Assembly (NCBI RefSeq): GCF_008271695.1
Contig: NZ_VKKY01000003.1
Location: 434,001-498,000 of the forward strand
Direction of reading: 5' to 3'
Source: Rufibacter hautae
Lineage (GTDB): Bacteria; Bacteroidota; Bacteroidia; Cytophagales; Hymenobacteraceae
Length of the DNA stretch: 64,000 bases
In this document: positions 9,575 to 18,531 of the stretch, piece after piece
How positions within the stretch are numbered: position 1 is the first letter of the stretch
Layout: each line of letters starts with the position of its first letter
Position numbers and translations under genes: made by a program
The notes under the pieces: model-generated
What the model was told of the DNA's origin: nothing
Database searches by the model: none
Seen by the model: the letters and a program-made list of their open reading frames with translations, nothing else

Positions 9575-12500
9575 ATGAACCCTATCAAACCCATTCTTTT
9601 AAGCTTATCTATCTTTTTCTCCTGTTTAATTCCCAGAAGTTCTAATGCCCAGACATCGTCAGAGGTAAAGCTAAATGTGACTTCCATTAAACCATCCCTA
9701 AATACTGGTACAGATTACGCTCCCTGGCTACTGGATGACCTCAGTAAACTGGTACAGAATAACTGGACCGCCCTCAACAAGCAATACATTGATGTTGTCT
9801 TGAACCTGGAAAGCCGGAGCACCATCTCAAGGGTTTCTCTTTATGATTACCAAGGCTCTTTTACCACCAATCCCGCCTATATCTACGCTTTAAAAGGCAC
9901 TGAGCGGACACTTCTGGCCACCTTTGACGGAAGATTGTTCCTGCAATGGGTAGACATTAAACCAAGCACCCTTACTGAGGCAGATGCCATCATCGTCCGG
10001 AAGTTTGCGAACAACATTCCGCAAAAAGTAAGAATCTACGGTCAACCGGTAGGCGCAGTCACGAACACCACCCAGTCTACCACCCTGGCTTCGGTCGTCA
10101 CCTTCAACTCGCTTCCGGCCAAGAAATTCGGCGACGCATCTTTCCTGCTGCAAGCCACCAGTACCAACACGGTTACGCCTATCAACTTCAGCTCTTCCAA
10201 TACGGCGGTAGCCACTGTGGCCAAGACCACCGAAGGTTGGAAAGCCACCATCCTGAAGGCCGGTTCTGCCACCATCACTGCCTCTCAACCGGCCGGAAAC
10301 GGATATGCCGCCGCTATCAATGTAAGCCGCACTTTGTCTGTTTCTACCATTCCGGCGGTCATCACCTTCAACGCCTTACCCTATAAAAAGGTAGGCGACC
10401 CTTCTTTCCTCATCAGCGCCACCAGCACCAACACCACTACGCCAATTACTTTCACATCCGCTAACCCAGCGGTAGCCACCGTGGCCAAGACCACCGAGGG
10501 CTGGAAAGCAACCGTAGTTGGAGCCGGTACTGTCAACATCATCGCCTCACAAATAGCAGGCGGCAACTACTCCGGGGCTGCCAACGTGACCCGCTCTTTG
10601 GTAGTAGGCGCTGGCACTGTAACTTCTACCACACCCACTACCACTACCCTGGTAACCGGTACTATTCCTTACAAAGGATATTGGGGATACCACAAAGACA
10701 AAAGCACCCAGTACATTGACAAACTGTTCAATGGCGTGGTGAACGAAACCGTAAGCATGGGGAACGGCGAAATGATGCCTGTGGCAGACGTTGTATTCAA
10801 CTTCCCAGACCAAATGGAGGTGGAACTACAGAGCATCAGCTTCTATGACGGCAACAATACCATTTCTGCGGGCTCTGAGATCCAGACGATCTACGTGGAA
10901 AGAGGTACTGGTAGAGAGATTCTGGGCCCGGTTTACAACGGAAGCAAGTACAATGTCTGGCTAGACCACTCCATAACCACTCCAATCAAGGTGAGTGCCG
11001 TTATCCTCCGGAAAAAGAGGGGCGTAAGGCTTCCAGACGAAATCAAGTTCTACGGGAAGTACAAGCCTTATACCCCGCCTACCTTCACCAAGCCCGCTTA
11101 TCCGCTCAAGAGAATGCTGGGCGTCAACACCTATCCAGCTGATAACTCCAGCACCATTGCGGAGAGACTTGTGCAGAAGATAGCCGCCATTGAACCCTAC
11201 AAAGTAGTGAGAGACTATCTGGACTGGGGAATTGTGGAAACCAACATGGAAGGGGAGTATGCCTTCAACCCAACCATGAAAGGAAGCTGGAAACTGGATG
11301 AGATCTACGCCCGCCACAAAGCCAGAGGCAAAGAAGTGCTGGTGTGCATCAAGAACATCCCCGGCTGGATGGTAGCCACGTATCCTTCGGCCATCAAGGA
11401 CTATGAAAACGCGCCAATGCCGTACAAGAGCACCTATACCACGGTGACCAGCTCCGGTACTAACTACTTCAACGCCAACTACAACGCAGACAAGCTGAAG
11501 CCGACTTCCTATATCAAGATTGCCCGGCTTGCGTTCCAGTTTGCCGCCCGGTACGGCTCCAATACAGGTCTGAACCCGGCTTTGGTGAAAACCAAGAGCA
11601 CCGTGAAGATCGGAATGAACCTCATTTCCAAAATGGAGGCCAATAACGAGCCAGACCGTAACTGGAAAGGCCGCCAGGCAAACCAGAACTGTGATGAATA
11701 TGCCGCTTACCTGAGCGCGTTCTATGACGGCCACATGGGCACCCTGGGGCCAGGCGTAGGCGTGAAAAACGCAGACCCCAACATGAAAGTAGTGGCCGCC
11801 GGTATCGCTACCACCAAGACCGGCTTCTACCAAGGACTTGTGGACTGGTGCAAAAAGAACAGAGGCTACCTGCCCAACGGAAAAGTGAACCTTTGCTTTG
11901 ATGAGATCAACTACCACGCCTACAACAACAACTTTGACGGCGAGCAGTACGCCGATGGCGTAAGGGTAGGGGTTGCCCCAGAGCTTTCTTTGGCGCCGCT
12001 TAACATCAACAAGTTCCACCAGATGAACCGCGAGATGGTGGGTGACGGTGACATGCCGATCATCATCACCGAGACAGGTTATGACTGGAACAGCAAAACC
12101 CAGGGAACCAAAGTAATCGGGGCGAAAGACAAATTCGCGGTGCAGGGTGACTGGATCCTGAGAAGCTCCCTCGATTACGCCATGGCCGGTTTATCTGGTC
12201 TGTATTTCTACCAGCTGTACGATGACGCCAGTGGCTCTATCTACAACACCACGCAGTTTGCCACCAGCGGCCACGTAGACCGGAATACTTTGGTACGCAG
12301 ACCCGCCGCCGATTACATGGCGCAGGTAGGAACTGAGTTCGGGGAGTTTATGCCGATCGCCCGCCTTAGCTCTGATCCACGCATTGACAAATATCAGGAT
12401 AACACAGGAAAGAACATGTTCGCCTGCTGGGTGCCTGATGATGAAGACCGCAGGGTAAACTACACGCTTTCCCTGGGAACCGACTCTGCCAGCATCTACA

Positions 12501-12928
12501 CGCCTAAGATTGGAAGCAGCACGTTTGCCGTGACCAAAGTGAAGACAAACCAAGGTAAACTGGCCATTACGGTAACAGAGACCCCAATCTTTGTCCTGGC
12601 CACGGGCCCCATGGTGATGGCTACCACCAGCAGCGCCACCGCTGAGATTGCCCCTGCCCTGGAAGAAGAAACTAAACTGTCTGTTTACCCTAATCCGTTC
12701 AACCAGAATACCACTGTAGAGTTCCTGGTAGCCGAGACCGGTGAGGCAGTCCTGGATATTTTTGACTCGCAAGGCAAACTGGTACGTCACCTCTTCGTAG
12801 GAAACGCTGAAGGTGGTGTGCCGCAGGCCATGCAGTTCAACGCCCAAGGCTTGCCAAACGGGGTTTACATTGCCCGGTTAACCACCGGTAAAAAGACCAT
12901 CACCAAGAAGCTTCTGCTTATGAACTAG
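9575..12928 (+). CDS. Type IX-secreted glycoside hydrolase-like protein
   Basis: A 1117-aa multidomain exported protein. Domains in order: signal peptide (about 1-26); a discoidin-like beta region (about 35-165) describing sugar- or surface-binding folds; two tandem Ig-like repeats (about 178-270 and 274-362), both with the motif PAVATVAKTTEGWKAT; a second beta region (about 370-510); a TIM-barrel-like catalytic region (about 520-960); and a C-terminal type IX sorting domain starting LSVYPNPFNQ and ending KTITKKLLLMN. In the barrel, EANNEPD (Glu692) and IIITETGYDW (Glu833) fit the acid/base and nucleophile of clan A glycosidases. Substrate unknown. ATG 9575 is chosen because it starts the signal peptide. 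Confidence 0.85.
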   Translation: MNPIKPILLSLSIFFSCLIPRSSNAQTSSEVKLNVTSIKPSLNTGTDYAPWLLDDLSKLVQNNWTALNKQYIDVVLNLESRSTISRVSLYDYQGSFTTNPAYIYALKGTERTLLATFDGRLFLQWVDIKPSTLTEADAIIVRKFANNIPQKVRIYGQPVGAVTNTTQSTTLASVVTFNSLPAKKFGDASFLLQATSTNTVTPINFSSSNTAVATVAKTTEGWKATILKAGSATITASQPAGNGYAAAINVSRTLSVSTIPAVITFNALPYKKVGDPSFLISATSTNTTTPITFTSANPAVATVAKTTEGWKATVVGAGTVNIIASQIAGGNYSGAANVTRSLVVGAGTVTSTTPTTTTLVTGTIPYKGYWGYHKDKSTQYIDKLFNGVVNETVSMGNGEMMPVADVVFNFPDQMEVELQSISFYDGNNTISAGSEIQTIYVERGTGREILGPVYNGSKYNVWLDHSITTPIKVSAVILRKKRGVRLPDEIKFYGKYKPYTPPTFTKPAYPLKRMLGVNTYPADNSSTIAERLVQKIAAIEPYKVVRDYLDWGIVETNMEGEYAFNPTMKGSWKLDEIYARHKARGKEVLVCIKNIPGWMVATYPSAIKDYENAPMPYKSTYTTVTSSGTNYFNANYNADKLKPTSYIKIARLAFQFAARYGSNTGLNPALVKTKSTVKIGMNLISKMEANNEPDRNWKGRQANQNCDEYAAYLSAFYDGHMGTLGPGVGVKNADPNMKVVAAGIATTKTGFYQGLVDWCKKNRGYLPNGKVNLCFDEINYHAYNNNFDGEQYADGVRVGVAPELSLAPLNINKFHQMNREMVGDGDMPIIITETGYDWNSKTQGTKVIGAKDKFAVQGDWILRSSLDYAMAGLSGLYFYQLYDDASGSIYNTTQFATSGHVDRNTLVRRPAADYMAQVGTEFGEFMPIARLSSDPRIDKYQDNTGKNMFACWVPDDEDRRVNYTLSLGTDSASIYTPKIGSSTFAVTKVKTNQGKLAITVTETPIFVLATGPMVMATTSSATAEIAPALEEETKLSVYPNPFNQNTTVEFLVAETGEAVLDIFDSQGKLVRHLFVGNAEGGVPQAMQFNAQGLPNGVYIARLTTGKKTITKKLLLMN
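10105..10348 (+). repeat. Ig-like repeat unit 1 in secreted protein
   Basis: First of two tandem coding repeats. The segment near 10204-10250 (GCCACTGTGGCCAAGACCAC...) recurs almost unchanged in unit 2, so the duplication is recent. Confidence 0.75.
10357..10612 (+). repeat. Ig-like repeat unit 2 in secreted protein
   Basis: Second unit of the tandem pair, with the same TFNALPYKKVGDPSFL start and AVATVAKTTEGWKAT core as unit 1. Confidence 0.75.
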
Positions 12929-12943
12929 TCTTAGTGATTATAT

Positions 12944-12992
12944 AAACAGAAAATCCCCTGAGAATTCGTTTTCAGGGGATTTTCTGTTTTTT
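12944..12992. terminator. Terminator of secreted glycosidase gene
   Basis: An 18-bp stem (12944-12961 and 12972-12989) followed by a T run. Confidence 0.85.
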
Positions 12993-13095
12993 GGGCGTAA
13001 AACAGCGAACGTCTTTTACTCAGTATAAATCAAGGTCAAGAATCAAACAAGCACTTAGAAGGTGAAGAGCCTTCCTTCGGCAAGGGCTAAAAGAA

Positions 13096-13137
13096 GAAAT
13101 CCCCCAATGGTTTGCTCCATTGGAGGATTTCCTTTTT
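13096..13137. terminator. Terminator of epimerase gene, bidirectional
   Basis: A 15-bp stem, nearly perfect (13096-13110 with 13117-13131), flanked by T-rich sequence on the plus side and TTCTTC on the minus side. It sits just beyond the stop of the epimerase gene. Confidence 0.75.
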
Positions 13138-13151
13138 AAAGTATCTCCTAC

Positions 13152-14066
13152 TTAACTGTGCTTATCATACAACGATTCCAGCGCTTCCTGAATGTTGTTG
13201 TACTCAAAGGTAAAGCCGGTCTGCAGCACCTTAGTGGCGCTCACGCGGGAACTGTTCAAGACAATCTCGCTCATTTCGCCCAACATCAGCTTCAACCCGA
13301 AGGCCGGCACGTTGGGGAACACCATGGGTTTGTGCATGACCTTGGCCAGGTTGCGGGTTAACTGCTCATTGGTGGCAGGGTTAGGCGCCACGGCATTGTA
13401 CACCCCTTCCATCTGGCGGTCTTCAATGGCTTTGATGCACAGGCGGCACAGGTCGTCTATATGAATCCAGGACATGTACTGCTTGCCGGAGCCCAGCGGG
13501 GCACCCGCCAGCATCTTCACCGGTTTGGCTATCTGCGGAAGCGCGCCGCCCTTGTTGCTGAGCACAATTCCAATCCGGAAGATAATGGTCCTGATGCCCA
13601 GGTTATGGACCTGCCAGGAAGCGTGTTCCCACTGTTTGCAGACCTCGGCCAGGAAATCAGACCCATAGGTGCTTTCCTCCATCATCAAGCGGTCACCAGA
13701 GTCCCCGTAGATTCCTACGGCGGAGGAACCCAAGTAACCTTTCACGTGGTGCGGAGTCTTCTCCAGGTACTGGCAAAGCAGGTTGGTAGATTGAGTGCGG
13801 CTGTTGAGGATTTCCTTTTTACGGGCAATAGTCCATTTCTCCCCAGAAACGCTGGTACCGGCCAGGTTGATGATATAGTCGGCGTACCGGATGGCATTCT
13901 CATCAATATAGCCTTTCTGTACATCCCACTTAAAGGTTTTGTACCGGGCATATTTATTTGGGGTGCGGCTAAGATGCGCCACTTCATAACCGCCGTCAAT
14001 CAACATCTCTGACAGCCGTGTTCCCAATAAACCGGTGCCCCCGGCAATCAATATCTTATCTGACAT
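13152..14066 (-). CDS. TIGR01777-type NAD(P)-dependent epimerase
   Basis: A 304-aa extended short-chain dehydrogenase/reductase of the SDR39U1 (TIGR01777, YfcH-like) family. The Rossmann dinucleotide motif GGTGLLGTRL opens the protein. NLAGTSVSGEKWT and SSAVGIYGDSG are the family's hallmark segments. SWIHIDDLCRLCIKAIED and GVYNAVAPNPATN match the C-terminal domain. The natural substrate of this family is not established. It stands alone, facing the folE pair, with a possible shared control region at 14067-14208. Confidence 0.9.
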   Translation of the reverse strand: MSDKILIAGGTGLLGTRLSEMLIDGGYEVAHLSRTPNKYARYKTFKWDVQKGYIDENAIRYADYIINLAGTSVSGEKWTIARKKEILNSRTQSTNLLCQYLEKTPHHVKGYLGSSAVGIYGDSGDRLMMEESTYGSDFLAEVCKQWEHASWQVHNLGIRTIIFRIGIVLSNKGGALPQIAKPVKMLAGAPLGSGKQYMSWIHIDDLCRLCIKAIEDRQMEGVYNAVAPNPATNEQLTRNLAKVMHKPMVFPNVPAFGLKLMLGEMSEIVLNSSRVSATKVLQTGFTFEYNNIQEALESLYDKHS

Positions 14067-14208
14067 GTTGCGATATCTACGGTCTACGCCCAGACCAACT
14101 TATACGGTAAATCGCCTAAATAGGTAAGGTCGTTGCTTTTACAAGAATGATCACTTGGAAACAAAACGCAGGCCTGAAAAATTCATCTTTCCCTTCTACT
14201 GAAGACCG

Positions 14209-14874
14209 CTATTTTGGGCTGCGGATGGCCTGCAGAAACTCCAGCCGGTAGACATCCTGCTCAAACAAACCAGAGTACTCAGAGGTGATGGTGCTACTGC
14301 TCACGTCATTCACGCCGCGGCTCATGACGCACAGGTGATCGGCCTCAATGAGCACAGCCACGTTCTCAGACTTGAGCACGTCACGCAGTTCCTGGGCAAT
14401 CTGGCGGGTAAGGCGCTCCTGCACCTGCGGCCGGCGGCCATAGTACTGCACAATGCGGTTGAGTTTAGACAAGCCAATCACGTGCTCATTGGGGATGTAG
14501 GCCACGTGGGCTTTGCCGATGATGGGCACGAAGTGGTGCTCGCAGCTGGAGTAAAGGGTGATGTCACGCTCTACCAGCATCTGGCGGTAACCATACTTGT
14601 TCTCAAACAAGCGGGCCACGGGCCGGTTCTCGGGGTTAAGGCCGTCAAAGATCTCCTTCACGTACATCTTGGCTACCCGGCGCGGCGTGCCTTTGAGGCT
14701 ATCGTCATCCAGGTCCAGGCCCAGCAGGGTCATGATTTCCCGGAAGTGGTAGGCAATGCCGTCTATTTTCTGGTCATCGGTGAGGTCAAACGCATCTGAG
14801 CGCAGCGGTGTGTCTAAAGAACCGGCAAAATGCTCCTCCTCGGGATCTTCCTCGTTCCAGTCCCTTTTATCCAT
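14209..14874 (-). CDS. folE: GTP cyclohydrolase I
   Basis: A 221-aa enzyme converting GTP to dihydroneopterin triphosphate plus formate, the first step of folate, pterin and queuosine synthesis. Zinc ligands are in SSCEHHFVP and DHLCVMSRGV. The signature IGLSKLNRIVQYYGRRPQVQERLT is intact. ATG 14874 is preferred to an upstream start at 14925, since the extra residues repeat the tail of the upstream gene's reading region. It overlaps the end of the upstream QueD-like gene by 8 bp, so the two are cotranscribed and translationally coupled. The Glu/Asp-rich N-terminus is common in Bacteroidota members. Confidence 0.95.
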   Translation of the reverse strand: MDKRDWNEEDPEEEHFAGSLDTPLRSDAFDLTDDQKIDGIAYHFREIMTLLGLDLDDDSLKGTPRRVAKMYVKEIFDGLNPENRPVARLFENKYGYRQMLVERDITLYSSCEHHFVPIIGKAHVAYIPNEHVIGLSKLNRIVQYYGRRPQVQERLTRQIAQELRDVLKSENVAVLIEADHLCVMSRGVNDVSSSTITSEYSGLFEQDVYRLEFLQAIRSPK

Positions 14875-15274
14875 GGTATTCAACAAAGTTTCTTTCGGTT
14901 TCAAATAAAGTGATGGACAACGCATAGTTTTCCGGGAGGTGGGGGCGAAGACGCTGCCAGATGACTACGGCGATATTCTCGGCAGAAGGATTCAGTTGTT
15001 GAAACTCCTCGGTGTCCAGATTCAGGTTTTTATGGTCAAATTTATCTAAAATTTCTGCTTTTATCAGAAGACTCAGCTTTTTCATGTCATAGACATAACC
15101 GGTGTCCTGGTCTACCGGGCCGGTAAGCTTCACAATGAGGTCATAGTTATGGCCGTGGTAATTGGGGTTGTTGCAGAGCCCGAAGACGGTTTTGTTCTGC
15201 TCATCGGACCAATTTGGGTTATGGAGCCGGTGGGCAGCGTTGAAATTCTCTTTTCGGCAGACGGTCACATTCAT
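14867..15274 (-). CDS. queD: 6-pyruvoyl-tetrahydropterin synthase/QueD family
   Basis: A 135-aa T-fold enzyme. Zinc-binding histidines are in NAAHRLHN and in NYHGHNYDL. The catalytic cysteine sits in FGLCNNPNYHGHN, and a glutamate near the C-terminus (LFETERNFVEY) fits pterin binding. Product of the neighbouring folE would be its substrate, giving 6-carboxytetrahydropterin for queuosine or 6-pyruvoyl-tetrahydropterin. QueD is the more likely role in this phylum, but the sequence alone does not decide. First gene of the two-gene operon; divergent from the next gene. Confidence 0.88.
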   Translation of the reverse strand: MNVTVCRKENFNAAHRLHNPNWSDEQNKTVFGLCNNPNYHGHNYDLIVKLTGPVDQDTGYVYDMKKLSLLIKAEILDKFDHKNLNLDTEEFQQLNPSAENIAVVIWQRLRPHLPENYALSITLFETERNFVEYHG

Positions 15275-15383
15275 AAGGCTGGAAACAGGAGTAGGAGCAA
15301 TTTAGTTTTCCTTCGGCGTTTTTCTACTATACGTGCCTCGTATAAATTTGCTAGGCCCGGAGCGCTTATGCGGATAATTGGAC

Positions 15384-15391
15384 TATTTTTG
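15384..15391 (+). promoter_or_regulatory. Putative -7 box of coiled-coil gene
   Basis: TATTTTTG fits TAnnTTTG, 26 bp before ATG 15418. Confidence 0.35.
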
Positions 15392-15417
15392 CGGCCAATT
15401 AAAAGCAGATAGTAAAC

Positions 15418-16176
15418 ATGGAAGGCAAACGTACGCGGGTGATAACAGGAATGCTGTTGTTCTTGTTTTGGGGAATGGCCACGGCCGCTTGGGCGCAACG
15501 CTCTGCGGTAGAGGAAACTGAGGTGGAGGTGAACGGCATCAGCCGGAAAGGGCAGCGCATCATGATTCAGTTAGACAGCAAAGTGGTGGAGAAGGCGTGG
15601 GCTACCTTTTTGAAGGAAAAATCTGGAGGCACGGTGAAAGGGCCTTCCATTCTGCCCACGGCCAAAGCGCAGGCCGGCAAAGGAATCTATGCCGTGGAGA
15701 AAGCCCAGCTAGACACCATCAGCCGCAACCCCATCCGGATCTTCTCCAAGGTGGAAGCCATTAAACAAGGCACCATGCTGTGGTGGTCGCTGGACATGGG
15801 CAACGCTTACCTGGGCAAGAAAGAAACACCCCGGGAGTGGGCCAGCGGCGCGGCTATTCTGCAGCAATTCGCACGGAACCTCTACAAGCAAGATGTCCAG
15901 GCGCAGGTGCAGGATGCCGAGCGGGTAGTGAACAACACCCAGGCCAAAGCCGATCTGGTGGTACGCGAGGCCAACGAGATCCAAACCAAAATCACCAAAA
16001 ACCAGCAGCGCAAACTGGAACTGGAGGCTGCCCTGGCCGCCAATGCCAAAGAACTGGAGCAACTGAACAAAGACGTGCAGCAAAACCTGAAACAGCAGGA
16101 AACAAACAAAAAGGAACTGGAGAACATGCGCCACGCCGTGGAGATTGTCAAAGCCAAGATGGACAAGATTGACTAA
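15418..16176 (+). CDS. Exported coiled-coil protein, unknown
   Basis: A 252-aa protein with a cleavable signal peptide (about 1-27, ending TAAWAQ). The middle (about 40-130) is a mixed alpha/beta domain without a recognised motif. The C-terminal half (about 140-252) is one long charged helix with strong heptad character (VVREANEIQTKITKN, LEQLNKDVQQNLKQQETN), so a periplasmic coiled coil is expected. I do not recognise a family. It is divergent from the QueD/FolE pair and followed by a terminator. Confidence 0.75.
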   Translation: MEGKRTRVITGMLLFLFWGMATAAWAQRSAVEETEVEVNGISRKGQRIMIQLDSKVVEKAWATFLKEKSGGTVKGPSILPTAKAQAGKGIYAVEKAQLDTISRNPIRIFSKVEAIKQGTMLWWSLDMGNAYLGKKETPREWASGAAILQQFARNLYKQDVQAQVQDAERVVNNTQAKADLVVREANEIQTKITKNQQRKLELEAALAANAKELEQLNKDVQQNLKQQETNKKELENMRHAVEIVKAKMDKID

Positions 16177-16198
16177 CCTTGACGCGTTGAAATAAACA

Positions 16199-16240
16199 GC
16201 TGGGCCCGATGTAGCACATACATCGGGCCCAGCCGTTTTA
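16199..16240. terminator. Terminator of coiled-coil gene
   Basis: A perfect 14-bp GC-rich stem (arms 16199-16212 and 16220-16233), followed by CGTTTTA. Confidence 0.8.
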
Positions 16241-16270
16241 AAGCGGTTTTTGCGAAAACAGGCCCAAAGC
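16235..16270. repeat. 36-bp GTTT/AAAC palindrome variant
   Basis: GTTTTAAAGCGGTTTTTGC / GAAAACAGGCCCAAAGC, abutting the preceding terminator. Confidence 0.6.
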
Positions 16271-16379
16271 GGTTGCTGTTTCTCTCGATTTTCACCCCTA
16301 TTGCTGCCCGTGAGAAGGGCATGATCCTATCATCGTTTGTAGCTTATTTTAGTCAAAACAGCCTTAAAGCAGTAAGTTG

Positions 16380-16916
16380 ATGGTAAGCATTGAAATGAAG
16401 ACCAAAATGAAAGTTAGCTTTGACAATATCATAGATTTTGTAGTTCCATTGGAGCAGTTTCCATTGAACTGGCGGTTCACGGATGAGAATTTTGATAAGC
16501 TGCCAGACTTGCATCTGGAGCAACTGAAGCCGCTGAACAAGAATGCCTCTGAGTTTATATGGGATTTCATACATCAAAACAAGCTTCATGAAGATGCTCC
16601 ATTCAAGAAAGGCTTCTTTTGGAATGTGGACAGAGTAAAAGTTGCAGAAGGAAATCAGAAAGAAATAAGGAAATGGCTCTATGAGCGTGGGCTCCCATTC
16701 GGGAAAGAAGTTTTTCTCTCATGGCAACCAACGGAGGCAATGATTGTGCCTTGGAAACTATTAGTTAAGTACTTTGATAGCTTCTATTACCCAATTTCTG
16801 ACGATCTGACTGTGATCGATGTAAGTCTGGAATGGGCAATGCTGTTTTACCACGAAAATGAAATCTACTTTGGGACAAACAGAGATTTCAGGCCAAGCAG
16901 CATACTTGATGGATAA
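16380..16916 (+). CDS. Hypothetical protein, DUF2947-like
   Basis: A soluble protein of about 178 aa with no signal peptide. It has an acidic N-terminal segment, a WDFIHQNKLHEDAPFKKGFFWN block, a KEIRKWLYERGLPFGKEVFLSW block and a closing DLTVIDVSLEWAMLFYHENEIYFGTNRDF segment. The last part resembles proteins that sense or mimic an immunity/SMI1-type fold, but this is weak. ATG 16380 is used; ATG 16395 and 16407 are possible. Lower GC than its neighbours. Confidence 0.6.
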   Translation: MVSIEMKTKMKVSFDNIIDFVVPLEQFPLNWRFTDENFDKLPDLHLEQLKPLNKNASEFIWDFIHQNKLHEDAPFKKGFFWNVDRVKVAEGNQKEIRKWLYERGLPFGKEVFLSWQPTEAMIVPWKLLVKYFDSFYYPISDDLTVIDVSLEWAMLFYHENEIYFGTNRDFRPSSILDG

Positions 16917-17135
16917 GACAGCATTTTGAAATAGAAAAGTATCAAAAATGCCTATCATCAATTTTGTGTAAACCTAGTATTGACAGACTGCCCCACAACT
17001 GATTAAACAAGACCGTCTTCCAATGCAGGATTTTGCTGAACGACGCCTCTGAAACAGACATCAATCCATATTTATGGCAGGGCTTGGGAAGCCTGCTTAT
17101 CTCAGCCGAAAGATGAGATTTGTAACTTGGCTCAG

Positions 17136-17143
17136 TACCTTTG
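17136..17143 (+). promoter_or_regulatory. Putative -7 box of bestrophin gene
   Basis: TACCTTTG fits TAnnTTTG, 50 bp before ATG 17193. Confidence 0.35.
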
Positions 17144-17192
17144 CGTGCCCTAAAGCAAGCCAGACGGAAAGAGGCTGGTAGGGCATTGCGTT

Positions 17193-18113
17193 ATGATTGT
17201 AAGAGAAAAAGAGAATTGGTTTAAGATGCTCTTCGTCTGGAAGGGCTCTGTGTTACCGGCCATTCTGCCCAGGTTGGGCTTGCTGCTGCTTATTTCGGTG
17301 GCGGTGGTGTTTGTGCAGGGACGGCTGTTTGAGTACAAGATACCTTTGAACCCGGCGGCGTTTACTTTGCTGGGGGTGGCGCTGGCCATCTTCCTGGGCT
17401 TTCGGAACAACGCCAGCTACGAGCGTTTCTGGGAAGGCCGCAAACTCTGGGGTGCGTTGCTTATTGATACCCGTTCGCTCACTCGTCAGGCGCTCACGAT
17501 GACCGGCCTCTCTGCTGATTCGCCGGAGGTGCTTTCCTTTGTTCGCCTGCTTATTGCCTTCACTTATGCCCTCAAACACCAGCTGCGCAAAACAGACCCA
17601 ACCGAAGATTTCCAGCGGCTGCTACCGCAAGAGGTAGTGCAGAAGCTGGCCAAAGCCCGTTTCAAACCTATCCTGCTGCTGAAGGAATTGGGGATGTGGG
17701 TGCAGGCCGGGAAAGAAGCTGGGCGCATTGACTCTATCACCCAAGCGGCCATTGACCATAATTTGAACCAGCTCTCCAACATTGTGGGGGGCTGCGAGCG
17801 CATTGCCAGTACGCCCATTCCGTACACCTACAGCGTGCTACTGCACCGCACCGTGTACCTGTACTGTTTCCTGCTGCCGTTCGGCTTGGTGGATAGCATC
17901 GGGTGGATGACGCCGCTCATGGTGGTGTTCGTAGGCTACACCTTCATGGCCTTAGAATCTATTGTCACCGAGATTGAAGAGCCTTTCGGCACCGAACCCA
18001 ACGATTTAGCCCTGAACACCATCAGCCAGACCATTGAGGCCTCGCTCTTGGAGATGGCCGGTCAGGAGGTGCCTAAGGCTTTGAAACCCAAGAGGAAGTT
18101 TATCCTGGATTAA
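17193..18113 (+). CDS. Bestrophin-like chloride channel family
   Basis: A 306-aa membrane protein of the bestrophin/UPF0187 family. N-terminal hydrophobic helices (about 15-80) contain the conserved FRNNASYERFWEGRKLWGAL segment. A long amphipathic middle follows. Two more hydrophobic helices (about 215-260) are followed by the family's C-terminal block EEPFGTEPNDLAL. Bacterial bestrophins act as cation or anion channels. The start is ATG 17193 with the N-terminal KENWFKMLFVWKGS. Transcribed toward the pirin gene, with a repeat-rich gap between. Confidence 0.92.
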   Translation: MIVREKENWFKMLFVWKGSVLPAILPRLGLLLLISVAVVFVQGRLFEYKIPLNPAAFTLLGVALAIFLGFRNNASYERFWEGRKLWGALLIDTRSLTRQALTMTGLSADSPEVLSFVRLLIAFTYALKHQLRKTDPTEDFQRLLPQEVVQKLAKARFKPILLLKELGMWVQAGKEAGRIDSITQAAIDHNLNQLSNIVGGCERIASTPIPYTYSVLLHRTVYLYCFLLPFGLVDSIGWMTPLMVVFVGYTFMALESIVTEIEEPFGTEPNDLALNTISQTIEASLLEMAGQEVPKALKPKRKFILD

Positions 18114-18304
18114 ATTCTTGTGCAAAAGGACACAGGAATTCCATTTCAGGCCTGAATTTCCATAACCAGTTTAAGAATAGGATTAGGAACATTTTACGGT
18201 AGCCAATGGAATAGCATCGCCCTTGCTGCGTGTTTTCACCAGCAAGCGGAAGGACGCGAGCATCTGGATCGTTGGTGTTTTCCCACAGCCATCAGGCTAC
18301 GAAG

Positions 18305-18384
18305 GAATGCGTACGACGTTACAGGGTAACGTCGCTACAGAACCTAATATGTAGCCTTGTTACCCTGTAACGAGGTACGTGTGC
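18305..18384. repeat. Double-hairpin inverted repeat
   Basis: Left half 18305-18339 and right half 18350-18384 are imperfect reverse complements. Each contains its own small palindrome based on GTTACAGGGTAAC. Confidence 0.65.
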
Positions 18385-18408
18385 AAGGGGAAAGGCGCCT
18401 GCGTTTGG

Positions 18409-18432
18409 ATTGTTGGTGGGAACACCAACAAT
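18409..18432. repeat. 24-bp inverted repeat
   Basis: Arms ATTGTTGGTG and CACCAACAAT with a 4-nt centre. A GTTGGTG sequence also occurs at 18271-18277. Confidence 0.6.
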
Positions 18433-18470
18433 GGCGGCGAAAAGTCCGGAGGGGCATCGCCAAAACAACC

Positions 18471-18517
18471 CCCCCTCTTCGGGCCAGTTTTTGAGAAAAC
18501 AAGCCCGAAGAGGGGGC
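18471..18517. repeat. Extended GTTT/AAAC-type palindrome
   Basis: CCCCTCTTCGGGCCAG / AAGCCCGAAGAGGGGG arms around TTTTTGAGAAAA; 14 bp beyond the pirin stop codon, so it may act as its terminator. Confidence 0.65.
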
Positions 18518-18531
18518 GTCTGATGCGTTTG

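Larger units (their letters stand above)
18114..18531. other. Repeat-rich intergenic gap
   Basis: Non-coding, between convergent genes. It holds a double-hairpin element (18305-18384), a small inverted repeat (18409-18432) and an extended palindrome (18471-18517). Confidence 0.6.

Noticed and set aside
17010-17060. Possible decayed palindrome copy
   Set aside because: Only GCCTCTGAAAC-like fragments match; too weak to count.
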